The translations under genes were made by a program, and so were the position numbers. A DNA stretch of 64,000 nt from assembly GCF_010091945.1 (NCBI RefSeq), contig NZ_WVIE01000004.1, positions 1 through 64,000 of the forward strand, written 5' to 3'. This DNA comes from Myxacorys almedinensis A (GTDB lineage: Bacteria; Cyanobacteriota; Cyanobacteriia; Leptolyngbyales; Leptolyngbyaceae). Shown piece by piece: positions 28,929-38,170 of the stretch. The notes under the pieces are model-generated. The model worked only from the letters and a program-made list of their open reading frames with translations. It had not been told where the DNA came from and searched no databases. Numbering within the stretch: the stretch's first letter is position 1; each line of letters opens with the position of its first letter.

Positions 28929-29342
28929 GCAGTCTGACCTCGATAAGCAATGAGTCAGGTGCCAAATTGCCCAACTCGGATGGTCACGTACGGGCTGATC
29001 GGCGATCGCGCCCTGATACCTCTCTCGATCCAAAGGCTAGCCCTCTGTCTTCCTCCGATGTCCCTTTGCTTTGCTTGCTGGTCGTGGAGGCTCATTCTAC
29101 TGAGAAGACTGTAAAGATCAGAATTCGCAGTATCATGATTAACAATAAACGACCGGATCGCGCTCATCAAAGCCTGCTTATTTCTCACGGTAGAGTTAAA
29201 TTTTTTGAAAAAACGATTAAGTCAAAAAATCAGGTTGGATTTTTTTTGGATGCAGAGTAGGATCGCATCTACTATGTGATTTACCCAAAACCGGATGTGA
29301 TTTACCCAAAACCGGAGCGATACTGCTGTTACCGATGAATTT
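28929..29342. other. Spacer with 21-bp tandem repeat
   Basis: No convincing gene occurs in this 414-base spacer. A 97-codon plus-strand frame at 28967-29260 has no protein-like pattern. At 29274-29294 and 29295-29315 a 21-base unit, starting ATGTGATTTACCC, is repeated head to tail without mismatch. It lies only 28 bases upstream of the next start. Confidence 0.7.
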
Positions 29343-31277
29343 ATGACCAGAAATCGCGGCATTCGAGATCGGCGAGAGGCAAAATCGTCAGAGCGACGCT
29401 CCTCTAGTCAGAAACGTTCAAGGCAGAACGTCCGCTCTGCTGGAATGACACTTTCTCAGCCGCCATCGGATTCTGAGCCGCCCGGTCAACCTGAACTTGG
29501 AATGAAATTAACGCACTTAGGCAATCGATTTGCAACTGCATCTGACACCGCCCGGAAGTGGCTAACGAGTGATTGGAGGATTCCGGTAGCGATCAGCCTA
29601 GCGCTCACGGGTGGGCTGACCACTCTTTCGATGGCATTTTTGCTCAAGCTCCCGGCAGTTCCCAACTGCCCTTCTGTGTTTTGGCCGCTTGCCTCTGGAT
29701 CGTTGCGCCTGCACTGCGCGCAGCTTGCCGCCGGAAAACGAACGACAAACGATTTATTAGAAGCCATCAAACTGCTGGGTACCTTGTCAGCCGATCACCC
29801 GTTGTATGACGAAGCAACGCGAATGGTTGAGTTGTGGTCAAAAGATATTCTCGATCTTGGAGAGGAAGCATTTAATGCCGGAAAATTAGACGAGGCGATT
29901 GGCATTGCCAAAAAAGTGCCTCAGCAGTCGGTAGTAAAGGCTGAAGTAGAAGGACGAATTAAGCGCTGGCAGGGCATCTGGTCAAAAGCGGAAGAGATTT
30001 ATCAGGGTGCGGAAGATGCGCTTCGCAAAGAAAATTGGCGTCAAGCCTCGACGAACGCTTCCCGGCTATTGTCGATAGACAACAGATTTTGGCAGACTAC
30101 GAAGTATCAGGAACTGGCTGAGAAGATTTCCATTACGCGCGATGATATTTCAAAGCTGGCGAAGGCAAAGGATCTGCTCGATCAAGGAGGGTTGAAGAAC
30201 CTTCAGGAGGCAGTCAAGCTTGCGTCTGAAGTTCAAGATCAAAGCTATGTTTATCAAGCTGCACAAGGCGTGTTGGCGAAAACCGGGCAGAAGCTGTTTG
30301 ATCTGGCAGAAGCGACACTCAACCAGCGAGATTTGAATGGGGCGTTGGAAAGCATAAGGCAGATTCCGGCGGCAGCCAACTTACAAAACGAAGTGGAAGA
30401 TTTTGAAAAGCTGGCGATCGCACAATCTAGAACCTGGAGTGGCAACGACGCTGATTTTGATTCTGCGATCGCATCTGCTCAAAGCATCGGCGCTGATCGC
30501 CCGCTCTATGCCAAAGCTAGGCAGTTGGTCGAGCGCTGGCAGCTAGAAAAAGCTGATTTGGCACAGCTAAATCGTGCCCGTCAGCTAGCCCAATCGGGTC
30601 GCCCAGAAGATATTCAAGCCGCGATCGCCAATGCCGCTCAGATTCCTAGCTCCAACCCTCGCTCCGCCGAAGCCCAAAAATTGGTCAGTCAACTCACCGC
30701 CGATTTTCAAACAAAGCAAGATCGCCCCATCCTAGACCAAGCCGAGCAACTTGCCAGTGCCGGGGATTTGGCATCGCTGCAAAGTGCGATCGTACAAATC
30801 GATCGCATTGGTGCTGGACGTGCCTTGTTTACTGAAGCTGAAGATCGACGACAGCAATGGCAGCGACAGATTCGCCAGATCGAAGCGCAAGAACGTGCCT
30901 TGGCTGCTCCTCCGTCTCCAACGACAGACGCGACAGGCTCCCTGTTTCAAAATCCTCAGTCTACTCAAAGTCAAGAAATCCAGGCAGACCAACAAACCTT
31001 GGAAACGGCTCGCAGCGCTGCAAACGGAGGCACGATCGATGACTATGCCAACGCTATTCGGCTCGCAGATGGGGTGCCAGAGACCAGCGCGGTTCGGGGT
31101 CAGGCGCAGCAGTTTATGGATCAACTGAGTCAGCAGATGTATCTTGCCGCTCGAAGCCAATCAGATTTTGACATGCTAGGCGCGATCGCATCGGCAGAAA
31201 AGATTCCCCCCAGAACGGATGCCTATGCTCAAGCTCAGCAGCTTATTCGCTCACTCCGACGCAGTTTGGGTCAGTAG
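29343..31277 (+). CDS. Large membrane-anchored helical-repeat protein, hypothetical
   Basis: This 644-residue protein has a basic, Ser-rich N-terminus of about 75 residues and a single membrane helix near residues 83-103 (VAISLALTGGLTTLSMAFLL). About 500 residues of degenerate alpha-helical repeats follow, of the type A-x-LAxxPxSxPLYxxAQxLVxxW, resembling TPR-like or SEL1-like solenoids. Cyanobacterial homologues are often loosely labelled as chromosome segregation-like. A Gln/Ser-rich linker separates the last repeats. It is probably a periplasmic or cytosolic scaffold; no enzymatic motif is present. Confidence 0.72.
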   Translation: MTRNRGIRDRREAKSSERRSSSQKRSRQNVRSAGMTLSQPPSDSEPPGQPELGMKLTHLGNRFATASDTARKWLTSDWRIPVAISLALTGGLTTLSMAFLLKLPAVPNCPSVFWPLASGSLRLHCAQLAAGKRTTNDLLEAIKLLGTLSADHPLYDEATRMVELWSKDILDLGEEAFNAGKLDEAIGIAKKVPQQSVVKAEVEGRIKRWQGIWSKAEEIYQGAEDALRKENWRQASTNASRLLSIDNRFWQTTKYQELAEKISITRDDISKLAKAKDLLDQGGLKNLQEAVKLASEVQDQSYVYQAAQGVLAKTGQKLFDLAEATLNQRDLNGALESIRQIPAAANLQNEVEDFEKLAIAQSRTWSGNDADFDSAIASAQSIGADRPLYAKARQLVERWQLEKADLAQLNRARQLAQSGRPEDIQAAIANAAQIPSSNPRSAEAQKLVSQLTADFQTKQDRPILDQAEQLASAGDLASLQSAIVQIDRIGAGRALFTEAEDRRQQWQRQIRQIEAQERALAAPPSPTTDATGSLFQNPQSTQSQEIQADQQTLETARSAANGGTIDDYANAIRLADGVPETSAVRGQAQQFMDQLSQQMYLAARSQSDFDMLGAIASAEKIPPRTDAYAQAQQLIRSLRRSLGQ

Positions 31278-31301
31278 CGAAAAAAAGCAGGACAAAACAT
31301 A

Positions 31302-31320
31302 GAGGCGCAGATTACGCCTC
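31302..31320. terminator. Hairpin between convergent genes
   Basis: GAGGCG (31302-31307) pairs with CGCCTC (31315-31320) around a 7-base loop. On the minus strand it is followed by TATGTTTTG and a later T-run, so it could serve the Psb32-like gene; on the plus strand a CCTTTT follows more weakly. Confidence 0.5.
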
Positions 31321-31346
31321 CTGTCGCCTTTTGCAGATCAGATGCT

Positions 31347-32150
31347 CTAGGTATCCGAGGTTGGGGTGCGGTTAAATGCCGGTGCAAGAAACGCCACCAA
31401 CGCCCCGATCGCAAAGCCTGAGATATTACGCACCAACGGTAACCAGTCAGAAGTTCGCGTCACAACCGGGCCAACGCCAAACGCCAGAAACAAAATTCCC
31501 CACAACGGCGAGAAAATCAGCGCCCACTGCCATGCAAACACTTGACCTTGCTTGCGAGGCATTCCCGCAAACCCAAAGATGACGCCGCCCAACGTAGACG
31601 TAATCAGAGTCAGAACCCACTGCTCTCGCGGCAATCCTGGAACAACATTACACCCGCCTCGTCTCAAGCAGCCTTCTACTGCCTCCAACGCTTGAATGAT
31701 CGACTGATCTTCACCATGCTCACGCACAAAGAACTGATTGCCAAACCGAGTTTGCAACTCAATCCAAAACGTCCGAGACAGCAACGGATAAAGTTCGTCC
31801 CCAACACTAAAATTTAGAATGTTGCCGCCCCGTGAATCTGCGACTAACATCACGCTCTTATCATCTAACCCCCAAAAGCCTTTCACTGCTGTTCCAGGCG
31901 TGCGATCGAACTGCGTCAAGACCCGCAACTTCCAGCCCGTTTCCGTTTCAAAGTCAGACAAACGTTGAGACAGTGACTCTTCTTGAACGGAGGTGAGAGC
32001 GTTGGCTAAGTCAATCACGTTGGTCGGCTTGTCTGGTAACAAATCTGGATTGTTGAATGCCTGAGCCGCAGGAGCGATCGACCAAACAGAAAGAAGAACC
32101 AAAAAAGCCGCAAATCCTTGAATTAAGCGGCGTGTCCATGAATTTTGCAT
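31347..32150 (-). CDS. TPM-domain protein, Psb32-like
   Basis: This 267-residue protein begins with a signal peptide (MQNSWTRRLIQG, ending APAAQAF) and then a TPM domain (VIDLANALTSVQEESLSQRL, then VMLVADSRGGNILNFSVG). Two to three hydrophobic segments lie at the C-terminus. TPM proteins in this layout include cyanobacterial Psb32 and plant TLP18.3, linked to photosystem II repair. That assignment is by family resemblance. The frame extends to a TTG at 32195, but the ATG at 32150 gives the proper signal peptide. Confidence 0.8.
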   Translation of the reverse strand: MQNSWTRRLIQGFAAFLVLLSVWSIAPAAQAFNNPDLLPDKPTNVIDLANALTSVQEESLSQRLSDFETETGWKLRVLTQFDRTPGTAVKGFWGLDDKSVMLVADSRGGNILNFSVGDELYPLLSRTFWIELQTRFGNQFFVREHGEDQSIIQALEAVEGCLRRGGCNVVPGLPREQWVLTLITSTLGGVIFGFAGMPRKQGQVFAWQWALIFSPLWGILFLAFGVGPVVTRTSDWLPLVRNISGFAIGALVAFLAPAFNRTPTSDT

Positions 32151-32510
32151 TAGTTGTTGCTTCACGACGACCTTAGAAGAACGATCAATAAACAAAAATA
32201 TGAAGGCGAACCAGGATTGCTAAACCTTATGATGTCTCTTAGCTTACTGTTCTTTACATTTGTTAACCATACTCTAATCTTACAAGGAATTGGACAATCG
32301 GGCAGCGGATCGAGAGAATGCAAAAAAAGCGCATCTCTGCAAGGACACCTCCTGTTCAATAGCACCCTCTGTCTGACCCGCTTCACATCATGTCATCCAC
32401 TAGTACTGTTCCTCTCTCACAAAAGCAGAGCAGGTCAAGCCGCTCTTTCACCCTTGCCCAAACTGCGATCGCAATAGGCAAGAGCAATCCAGACAATCAG
32501 AATACCTCCA
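32151..32510. other. Spacer between sphR and Psb32-like gene
   Basis: Both flanking genes are on the minus strand. The 360 bases hold no recognisable gene. A terminator for sphR and a promoter for the Psb32-like gene are expected here, but neither is clear by eye. Confidence 0.5.
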
Positions 32511-33263
32511 TCACCCAAACCGATAGCCAAACCCTCGGACTGTCGTAACATACTGCGGGCTGCTGGGATCAATTTCTAATTTTTCTCGCAGCCACCGAAT
32601 GTGAACATCAACTGTTTTAGAATCTCCCAAATAGCTGATTCCCCACACTCGCTCTAAAAGCTCTTCACGGGCAAAGACACGACGAGGGTTTCGCATAAAC
32701 AGTTCGAGCAGCGAAAACTCTTTCGGAGAAAGATTAGCTTCTTCACCCCGAACCGTGACCCGATACTCCTGAAGATAGAGCACAATATCTCGAAATCGCA
32801 GAACAGGAGAGGCTTGAGCCGGAGGTTGGGTTTGCCGCCGCAGCAAAGCTCGACAACGGGCGACCAGTTCTCTCAGCCCAAACGGCTTGGTGAGATAGTC
32901 ATCTGCGCCAACTTCCAACCCCACCACAATATCGGTTTCGCTTCCCCTGGCACTCAAAATTAGAATGGGCACTGTATTCCCGTTTTGCCGTATCAACCGA
33001 CACAGATCCAAGCCATTGATATGGGGAATCATCAGGTCTATGATCAGGAGATCAAATTTTGGAATGGAAGAGGCAGCGGTTGGCGATGTGCCTTGAGCCG
33101 CCTCGAACGACTGCTGAACCAGGTGAAGGGCTTGCCGTCCATCTGCCGCAGTGAGGACTTGAAAGCCTTCTTGAGTAAGCGCAAGGGTGACAGATTCAAG
33201 AATTAGAGGTTCATCGTCAACGACTAAAATGCAAGCGAGGTAAGGGGTTTCGGACAACTGCAT
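32511..33263 (-). CDS. sphR: Response regulator, SphR/PhoB-like (OmpR family)
   Basis: This 250-residue two-domain regulator has a receiver domain with acidic pair D16-D17, phosphoacceptor D76, S104 and K126. An OmpR/PhoB winged-helix follows (LSPKEFSLLELFMRNP, RVWGISYLGDSKTVDVHIRWLREK). A Ser/Ala-rich loop of about 15 residues (56-69) is inserted before the phosphoacceptor strand. Position directly behind pstSCAB points to SphR, the phosphate-starvation activator. The partner kinase SphS is not next to it in this window. A TTAA-box array upstream suggests autoregulation. Confidence 0.85.
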   Translation of the reverse strand: MQLSETPYLACILVVDDEPLILESVTLALTQEGFQVLTAADGRQALHLVQQSFEAAQGTSPTAASSIPKFDLLIIDLMIPHINGLDLCRLIRQNGNTVPILILSARGSETDIVVGLEVGADDYLTKPFGLRELVARCRALLRRQTQPPAQASPVLRFRDIVLYLQEYRVTVRGEEANLSPKEFSLLELFMRNPRRVFAREELLERVWGISYLGDSKTVDVHIRWLREKLEIDPSSPQYVTTVRGFGYRFG

Positions 33264-33618
33264 AAATGCGCTAGGGACAGCAATTCTCGCGGCTCAGGAT
33301 CTCAACATTCCAGCATCAGCCCCTGTCTGAGTTGGCACAGATCTGCAAAACGGTAAAACCTTCCTGATTTTTTCTAAGCAGAAAGCCGGTAGGAGGTTTG
33401 GGACGTTTAGGGATCGCTGAGGGGTTGGGCAATCGTTGTTGTGCCGTTGATCGCGCTCAAATCCTTTTTTGTGGACTTGGAGCGATAAAAATCGGTACAC
33501 TAATTGCACGATTAGTGCAAAGCGCAATTTCAAGAAAACTGCGTAAACCATCTATAGAATAAGGGTCGCGCTGTTCATCAAGGTTAAAACCATTTAAAGA
33601 ATAGATTAAGCCTTTGGC
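33264..33618. other. sphR leader region
   Basis: The 355 bases between pstB and sphR (both minus strand) contain the TTAA array listed separately at their pstB end. The rest would be a leader of more than 200 bases if sphR is transcribed from that array. An 85-codon minus-strand frame at 33294-33551 shows no family features. No clear terminator after pstB was seen. Confidence 0.5.
33581..33610 (-). promoter_or_regulatory. Putative Pho box upstream of sphR
   Basis: Read on the minus strand, CTTAATCT (33603-33610), TTTAAATG (33591-33598) and TTTAACCT (33581-33588) resemble the SphR-binding repeat PyTTAAPyPy(T/A). Their starts are 12 and 10 bases apart, the same spacing as in the array upstream of pstS. 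The array lies just after the pstB stop, about 320 bases before sphR. Confidence 0.55.
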
Positions 33619-34437
33619 TCAACCAAACCGCCCTTCAATATAGTCGCGAGTCCGAGAATGACTTGCCGCGCCAAAAATTTTAGCCGTTGCATCAGTTTCG
33701 ATTAAGCGCCCGACCTGGCTTTCGTCAGTGCTAAAAAATGCAGTGCGATCGGAGATGCGGGCAGCCTGCTGCATGTTGTGGGTGACGATCACGATCGTCA
33801 ATTCTTGCTGCAACGAGCGGATCAGTTCTTCGATTTTCAGCGTCGCGATCGGGTCGAGGGCAGAGCAGGGTTCATCCATCAGCAAAACTCTCGGTTTGAT
33901 CGCCAGCGATCGCGCAATGCACAATCGTTGCTGCTGCCCCCCGGACAGGCTCAATGCCGATTTAGTCAAACTGTCTTTGACTTCGTTCCACAGCGCAGCA
34001 TCGGTGAGCGCCGACTCAACAAGCTCATCTAACACCGATCGTGAGGGGCGGCTAAAGACCCGCACGCCATATGCCACATTATCGTAAATGCTCATCGGAA
34101 ACGGATTGGGCTTTTGAAACACCATCCCGATTTGGCGTCTCAACCGATTGAGATTGACCCGTTGACTGTAGATGTTTTGTCCAAAAAATTGAATTTCGCC
34201 CTTGATCCGCATATTGCTTTCGAGTTCGCCGATGCGATTGAGCGCTTTGATAAAGGTCGATTTGCCGCACCCAGACGGTCCAATAATGGCAGTGACTTTT
34301 CCAGGATAAACATCGAGCGAGACATCTTCGAGAACTTTGATCGTGCCGTAGTAGACATCTACACCGCGAGCGCAAAGCGCTAAATCGGGCGTGGGTAAGG
34401 GTGTGGGAGTGGGTTTTGAGGAGTTGGAAGAGTGCAT
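33619..34437 (-). CDS. pstB: Phosphate ABC transporter ATPase PstB
   Basis: This 272-residue ATPase drives high-affinity phosphate import. It has Walker A GPSGCGKST, the PstB-type RIGELESNMRIKGEI region, the signature LSGGQQQRLCIARSLA, Walker B VLLMDEPCSALDP and switch VTHNMQQAARISD. The ATG at 34437 (MHSSNSSKPTP) is preferred to an upstream one at 34524 that would overlap pstA. It is the last gene of pstC-A-B. Confidence 0.95.
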   Translation of the reverse strand: MHSSNSSKPTPTPLPTPDLALCARGVDVYYGTIKVLEDVSLDVYPGKVTAIIGPSGCGKSTFIKALNRIGELESNMRIKGEIQFFGQNIYSQRVNLNRLRRQIGMVFQKPNPFPMSIYDNVAYGVRVFSRPSRSVLDELVESALTDAALWNEVKDSLTKSALSLSGGQQQRLCIARSLAIKPRVLLMDEPCSALDPIATLKIEELIRSLQQELTIVIVTHNMQQAARISDRTAFFSTDESQVGRLIETDATAKIFGAASHSRTRDYIEGRFG

Positions 34438-34480
34438 GATGGGCGGAATGTAGAGGTGAGGAAAGAGCAGGGCTAGACGC

Positions 34481-35362
34481 TCAACGCTTGCGAGTGACAA
34501 ACCGAGAAAGAAGATTGGTGACAAATACCATTCCGAGGAGCACTAGAGAAGCCGTCCATGCTAACTGAACCTGTGCCGCAAACGGGGAGCCAGAATAGTT
34601 GTAAATCATCACCGACAAAGACGGGGTTGGATTGAGAAGCGTCTCGATCCAGCTTTGGCTAAATAAGGCGGTGAAGAGCAACGGTGCTGTTTCGCCAGAG
34701 ACGCGAGCGATCGCAAGCAACACCCCGGTTGTAATGCTGGGCAATGCAGATGCCACTACAATTTTGAACGTCGTTTGGACAGAATTTGCACCGAGGGCAG
34801 CAGAGGCAAGTCGTTGCTGACGGGGAACCAGCTTGAGCGCTTCTTCGGTGGATAGCACCACAATTGGCAACATAATTACTGCTAGCGCAAATGCTCCTGC
34901 CAATGCTGAGAAGCCCTTGTAGTTAAATAGTGTTGCCAACACGACCACGGCATACGCGAAAACGCCAACAACAATGGAAGGAACAGCGCTGAGAATAGAC
35001 ATGACAAATCGAACCGTGTTCGCGATCGCACCTGTTTTGCCAATTTCAGATAGGTAAATGGCGGTGAGAATGCCCAACGGAACGCTGAGCAATGTTGCGA
35101 TCGCAACCATGAGCACTGTACCCTGAATAGCGTTGCCAAACCCAGTGGGAACTCCCGCTTCTCCGGTGGGGGCAGGCAGCGAGGTAAACACGTCCCAGGT
35201 TAAGCCCGGTAAGCCTTGACGAAAGATTTCAAATAGCACAGAAAACAGTGCCAGTAGGGCAAACCCAGTCAACAAGAGTGCGATCGTACCCATGCCATAG
35301 CTAAACAGGTTGCGACTAAATGGCAATGGTTTTGTAAGTTGTTTATCAAAAAAAGTAGTCAT
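34481..35362 (-). CDS. pstA: Phosphate ABC transporter permease PstA
   Basis: This 293-residue inner-membrane permease has about six transmembrane segments and the PstA landmarks GIFTAIYLSEIG-like stretch (here GILTAIYLSEIGK), PSIVVGVFAYAVVV and the cytoplasmic EAL-containing loop STEEALKLVPRQQRLASAALGAN. It starts 6 bases after pstC, so the two are translationally close. Confidence 0.95.
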   Translation of the reverse strand: MTTFFDKQLTKPLPFSRNLFSYGMGTIALLLTGFALLALFSVLFEIFRQGLPGLTWDVFTSLPAPTGEAGVPTGFGNAIQGTVLMVAIATLLSVPLGILTAIYLSEIGKTGAIANTVRFVMSILSAVPSIVVGVFAYAVVVLATLFNYKGFSALAGAFALAVIMLPIVVLSTEEALKLVPRQQRLASAALGANSVQTTFKIVVASALPSITTGVLLAIARVSGETAPLLFTALFSQSWIETLLNPTPSLSVMIYNYSGSPFAAQVQLAWTASLVLLGMVFVTNLLSRFVTRKR

Positions 35363-35368
35363 AAATAA

Positions 35369-36313
35369 TTAGTATTTGAATCCAAATATTTTCACAATTA
35401 TCATCGCTAAAATATTTACGATTAACGTAAGAGCAAACAGAATTAAAGCCAGATACATTAATGCACCGACGTGAAGTTCGTCTAACGCTTCAGGAAATTG
35501 ATTGGCGAGAAGGGCAGGAATCGTATTTCCAGAATCGAGCAATGAAACACTGATCAGATCAGAGTTGCCAATCACCATTGTGACTGCCATCGTTTCGCCC
35601 AATGCCCGTCCCAACCCTAAAATTACGGCTCCTACAATGCCAGAGGCGCTTGCAGGCAGCAAGATTGTAAAAATCATTTCCCAGCGAGTTGCCCCCAAAG
35701 CCATAGATGCCGTACGAAGATCCGACGGAACAGAGGTCATAATGTCCCGGCTGAGTGCCGCGATCGTTGGCAAAATCATGATCGCCAGGATGATCCCTGC
35801 CACTAACATGCTCGGTCCAAAGGTTTCAGTGCTAAATAGAGGAATCCAACCGAACTGATCGTGCAACCAAAGCTGAATCGGTTTGAGAAACGGAATCAGC
35901 ACAAAAATGCCCCACAATCCCACGATGACGCTAGGAATGGAGGCGATGAGTTCGATCAAAAATCCGAGCGGCGATCGCACCCAGGTTGGCAAAAACGGTT
36001 CGCTCGTTACAATGGCAACACTAATGCCAATCGGCACGGCAAACAGCAGCGCGATCGCAGACGTAACCGCCGTACCGTAGAGATAGGGCAATGCCCCAAA
36101 CTGGAGTTGATTTACATCCCAATCTTGGCTGGTTAGAAAGGTTGCTCCAAATTTTGCGATCGCAGGCAATGCCGATTGCAAGATGACGTTGCCCATCCAA
36201 AACAGGAGTGCGATCGCGGCAAGCGCAATCAGTCGGAGCACCCAGGCAAAGCTGCGATCGAGCCACGCCCTATCTCCACCGACGATCGATTCTGAGTGAG
36301 CGTTAGACGACAT
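35369..36313 (-). CDS. pstC: Phosphate ABC transporter permease PstC
   Basis: This permease of 314 residues (from the ATG at 36313) pairs with PstA. It has six hydrophobic segments, ELIASIPSVIVGLWG and the cytoplasmic loop IMTSVPSDLRTASMALGATRWE. ATGs at 36355, 36325 and 36313 are in frame. The 36355 start lies within a terminator-like hairpin (36349-36372), so 36325 or 36313 is more likely; 36313 (MSSNAHSE) is chosen. Confidence 0.92.
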   Translation of the reverse strand: MSSNAHSESIVGGDRAWLDRSFAWVLRLIALAAIALLFWMGNVILQSALPAIAKFGATFLTSQDWDVNQLQFGALPYLYGTAVTSAIALLFAVPIGISVAIVTSEPFLPTWVRSPLGFLIELIASIPSVIVGLWGIFVLIPFLKPIQLWLHDQFGWIPLFSTETFGPSMLVAGIILAIMILPTIAALSRDIMTSVPSDLRTASMALGATRWEMIFTILLPASASGIVGAVILGLGRALGETMAVTMVIGNSDLISVSLLDSGNTIPALLANQFPEALDELHVGALMYLALILFALTLIVNILAMIIVKIFGFKY

Positions 36314-36329
36314 CTGATGGATCATTGGA

Positions 36330-36372
36330 TCATTAAGAAGTAAGAAAAGGGGCATCTACAAAGAAATGCCCC
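36330..36372 (-). terminator. Attenuator-like terminator between pstS and pstC
   Basis: On the minus strand GGGGCAT and ATGCCCC (36366-36372 and 36349-36355) form a 7-bp stem with a 10-base loop, followed by TTTTCTTACTTCTT. Partial termination here would leave more PstS than PstCAB, as is usual for binding-protein transporters. The rest of the 36314-36656 spacer holds no gene. Confidence 0.6.
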
Positions 36373-36656
36373 AGATACAGGGTGTGAAAACAAAACAACT
36401 TCGGGAAGGTGATTAAAAAAAGGGATGCCGCTGATCGAAATGGAGAGACGAAAAAACTATATCCCAATCGCTCTTCATGAACCCTGCTCTAGCGACTTGT
36501 CAAAGCTATTTTAGGCACAGCTACAGTGTCTCTTGGCTAGAGAAAGCTTTTAAGAAAATCTGTCCTCACTTCAAGATTGTCAGTCTACTAGAGCAATTAG
36601 TCCTAAAGCACAAACCTAAAGGGAAAGCGTAAGACTTCACAGGTGTGATTCAACGC

Positions 36657-37694
36657 CTACTTCACTTCGCTCTGAACTTGCTGAAGCGCACGACTCGCCG
36701 TTTCAGCTGGAATGCGGGTGAAGTCGAGAGAAGCGTTGAGTTCTTGCCCTTCAGTCAAAACATACTGCACCCACTTTTTGACGGCTTCTGCCTTTTGGGG
36801 ATCGTCGTATTTCTTGTAAACCATCATCCAGGTTAAGCCAGTGATAGGGTAGCCGTCACTGGGATCACCCTCAAACACGCGGAAGTTGGCTGGGAAATTG
36901 ATCGACGAAAGCGCTTTATTTGTGTTTTCAATCGATGGCGTAAGATACTCGTTTTTCTTGTTTTGCACTGCCGCGGTCGCCAGGTTATTCTGCTTGGCAT
37001 ACGAATACTCAACGTAGCCAATCGATCCCGGTGTTTTCTGCACCAAAGCGGCAACTCCAGGATTTCCACGACCCTTGAGTGGGTTAGTCGTCCAACGAGG
37101 AGACGTTCCTACTCCTACACGACCTTTGAAATAAGGGCTAATAGAACTGAGATGGTTAGTGAAAATAAACGTTGTACCGCTCCCATCTGCCCGCACCACT
37201 GACTTAATTGGAGCGTCTGGAAGATTCACGCCAGGGTTTTCTTGAACGATTTTAGGATCGTTCCATTTGGTGATGCGTCCTGCAAAAATTTCAGGCAAGA
37301 CTTGACGAGAAAGTTTGAGGTTAGAGACACCAGAAAGGTTATAAACCGGAGTAACTGCACCGCCAGCCGTCGGTACAAGAATGACACCACGCGAGACCTT
37401 ATTCATGTCATCGTCGGTCATGGCAGCGTCGCTGCCGCCAAAATCGACAACCCCGGCAATCAGTTGGCGAATGCCGCCACCACTGCCGATCGCTTGGTAA
37501 TTTACCGTAACATCAGGATTCTTTTTCTTAAACTCAGAAATGTATCTTTCGTACAGCAACGCAGGGAATGTAGCCCCGGCTCCGTTGAGCGTAACGGCTT
37601 GGGCTATTGCTGTCAAAACTGGGCTAAATGCGATCGCAGCCGTTATCGCAGAAGCAGTGACAGCACGGCGTAAAACAGAAGCAGAGAGTACCAT
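36657..37694 (-). CDS. pstS: Phosphate-binding protein PstS
   Basis: This 345-residue periplasmic phosphate receptor has a signal peptide (MVLSASVLRRAVTAS, cleavage probably after IAQA) and phosphate-contacting segments NGAGATFPALLYE, AIGSGGGIRQLIAG, VDFGGSDAAM and RADGSGTTFIF. The ATG at 37694 is preferred to one three codons upstream. No lipobox is present. It is first in the pst run and is preceded by a TTAA array. Confidence 0.95.
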   Translation of the reverse strand: MVLSASVLRRAVTASAITAAIAFSPVLTAIAQAVTLNGAGATFPALLYERYISEFKKKNPDVTVNYQAIGSGGGIRQLIAGVVDFGGSDAAMTDDDMNKVSRGVILVPTAGGAVTPVYNLSGVSNLKLSRQVLPEIFAGRITKWNDPKIVQENPGVNLPDAPIKSVVRADGSGTTFIFTNHLSSISPYFKGRVGVGTSPRWTTNPLKGRGNPGVAALVQKTPGSIGYVEYSYAKQNNLATAAVQNKKNEYLTPSIENTNKALSSINFPANFRVFEGDPSDGYPITGLTWMMVYKKYDDPQKAEAVKKWVQYVLTEGQELNASLDFTRIPAETASRALQQVQSEVK

Positions 37695-37785
37695 TGTCAG
37701 CAAAGTCCGATATACGGCAATTCAGGTAACAACGACAACAGTACAACTACAGTAGTTAAGTAAAAACAAACAAACCAATAACAAG

Positions 37786-37815
37786 TGTTTAAGGTAGGTT
37801 AAATCTTTGGTTAAG
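37786..37815 (-). promoter_or_regulatory. Putative Pho box upstream of pstS
   Basis: On the minus strand CTTAACCA (37808-37815), TTTAACCT (37796-37803) and CTTAAACA (37786-37793) fit the repeat PyTTAAPyPy(T/A) bound by SphR in Synechocystis. Starts are 12 and 10 bases apart. The array lies 92-121 bases upstream of the pstS start. The surrounding 37695-38170 spacer has no gene; it also carries AGAGTGAATAG twice (38018-38028 and 38030-38040). Confidence 0.65.
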
Positions 37816-38170
37816 GTAATGGCAACGCTAAGCAGAATCAATAATTTACATCAGTGTCATAGCTGATCATGACAAGAACGATTCAAACTTAACTCCAACC
37901 ATGGGTATATACTGCTTATATGGGATTCATCTTTGGTGATACGAGCGTCAATAAATTACGATCGGCTTTGAAAATCAACATTGCAGATTTAGTTTCCACC
38001 TATTCAATCCCCACTGTAGAGTGAATAGAAGAGTGAATAGATCGGTTTGATAGTGGAATACAAAATCCTAGCTCAGACCCCGTTTAGCTTAGTTAGAATG
38101 CTTGAAGCGTAAAGCTAGCTCATTCCTTTAGCCATTGCCCTGATCGATCCCCAATGCAATCAGCGTAACG

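Noticed and set aside
28967-29260. 97-codon frame between the GNAT gene and the repeat protein
   Set aside because: Composition is not protein-like, there is no ribosome-binding site, and it has no recognisable motif.
33294-33551. 85-codon minus-strand frame in the sphR leader
   Set aside because: No family resemblance and no clear ribosome-binding site; the region is better explained as leader.
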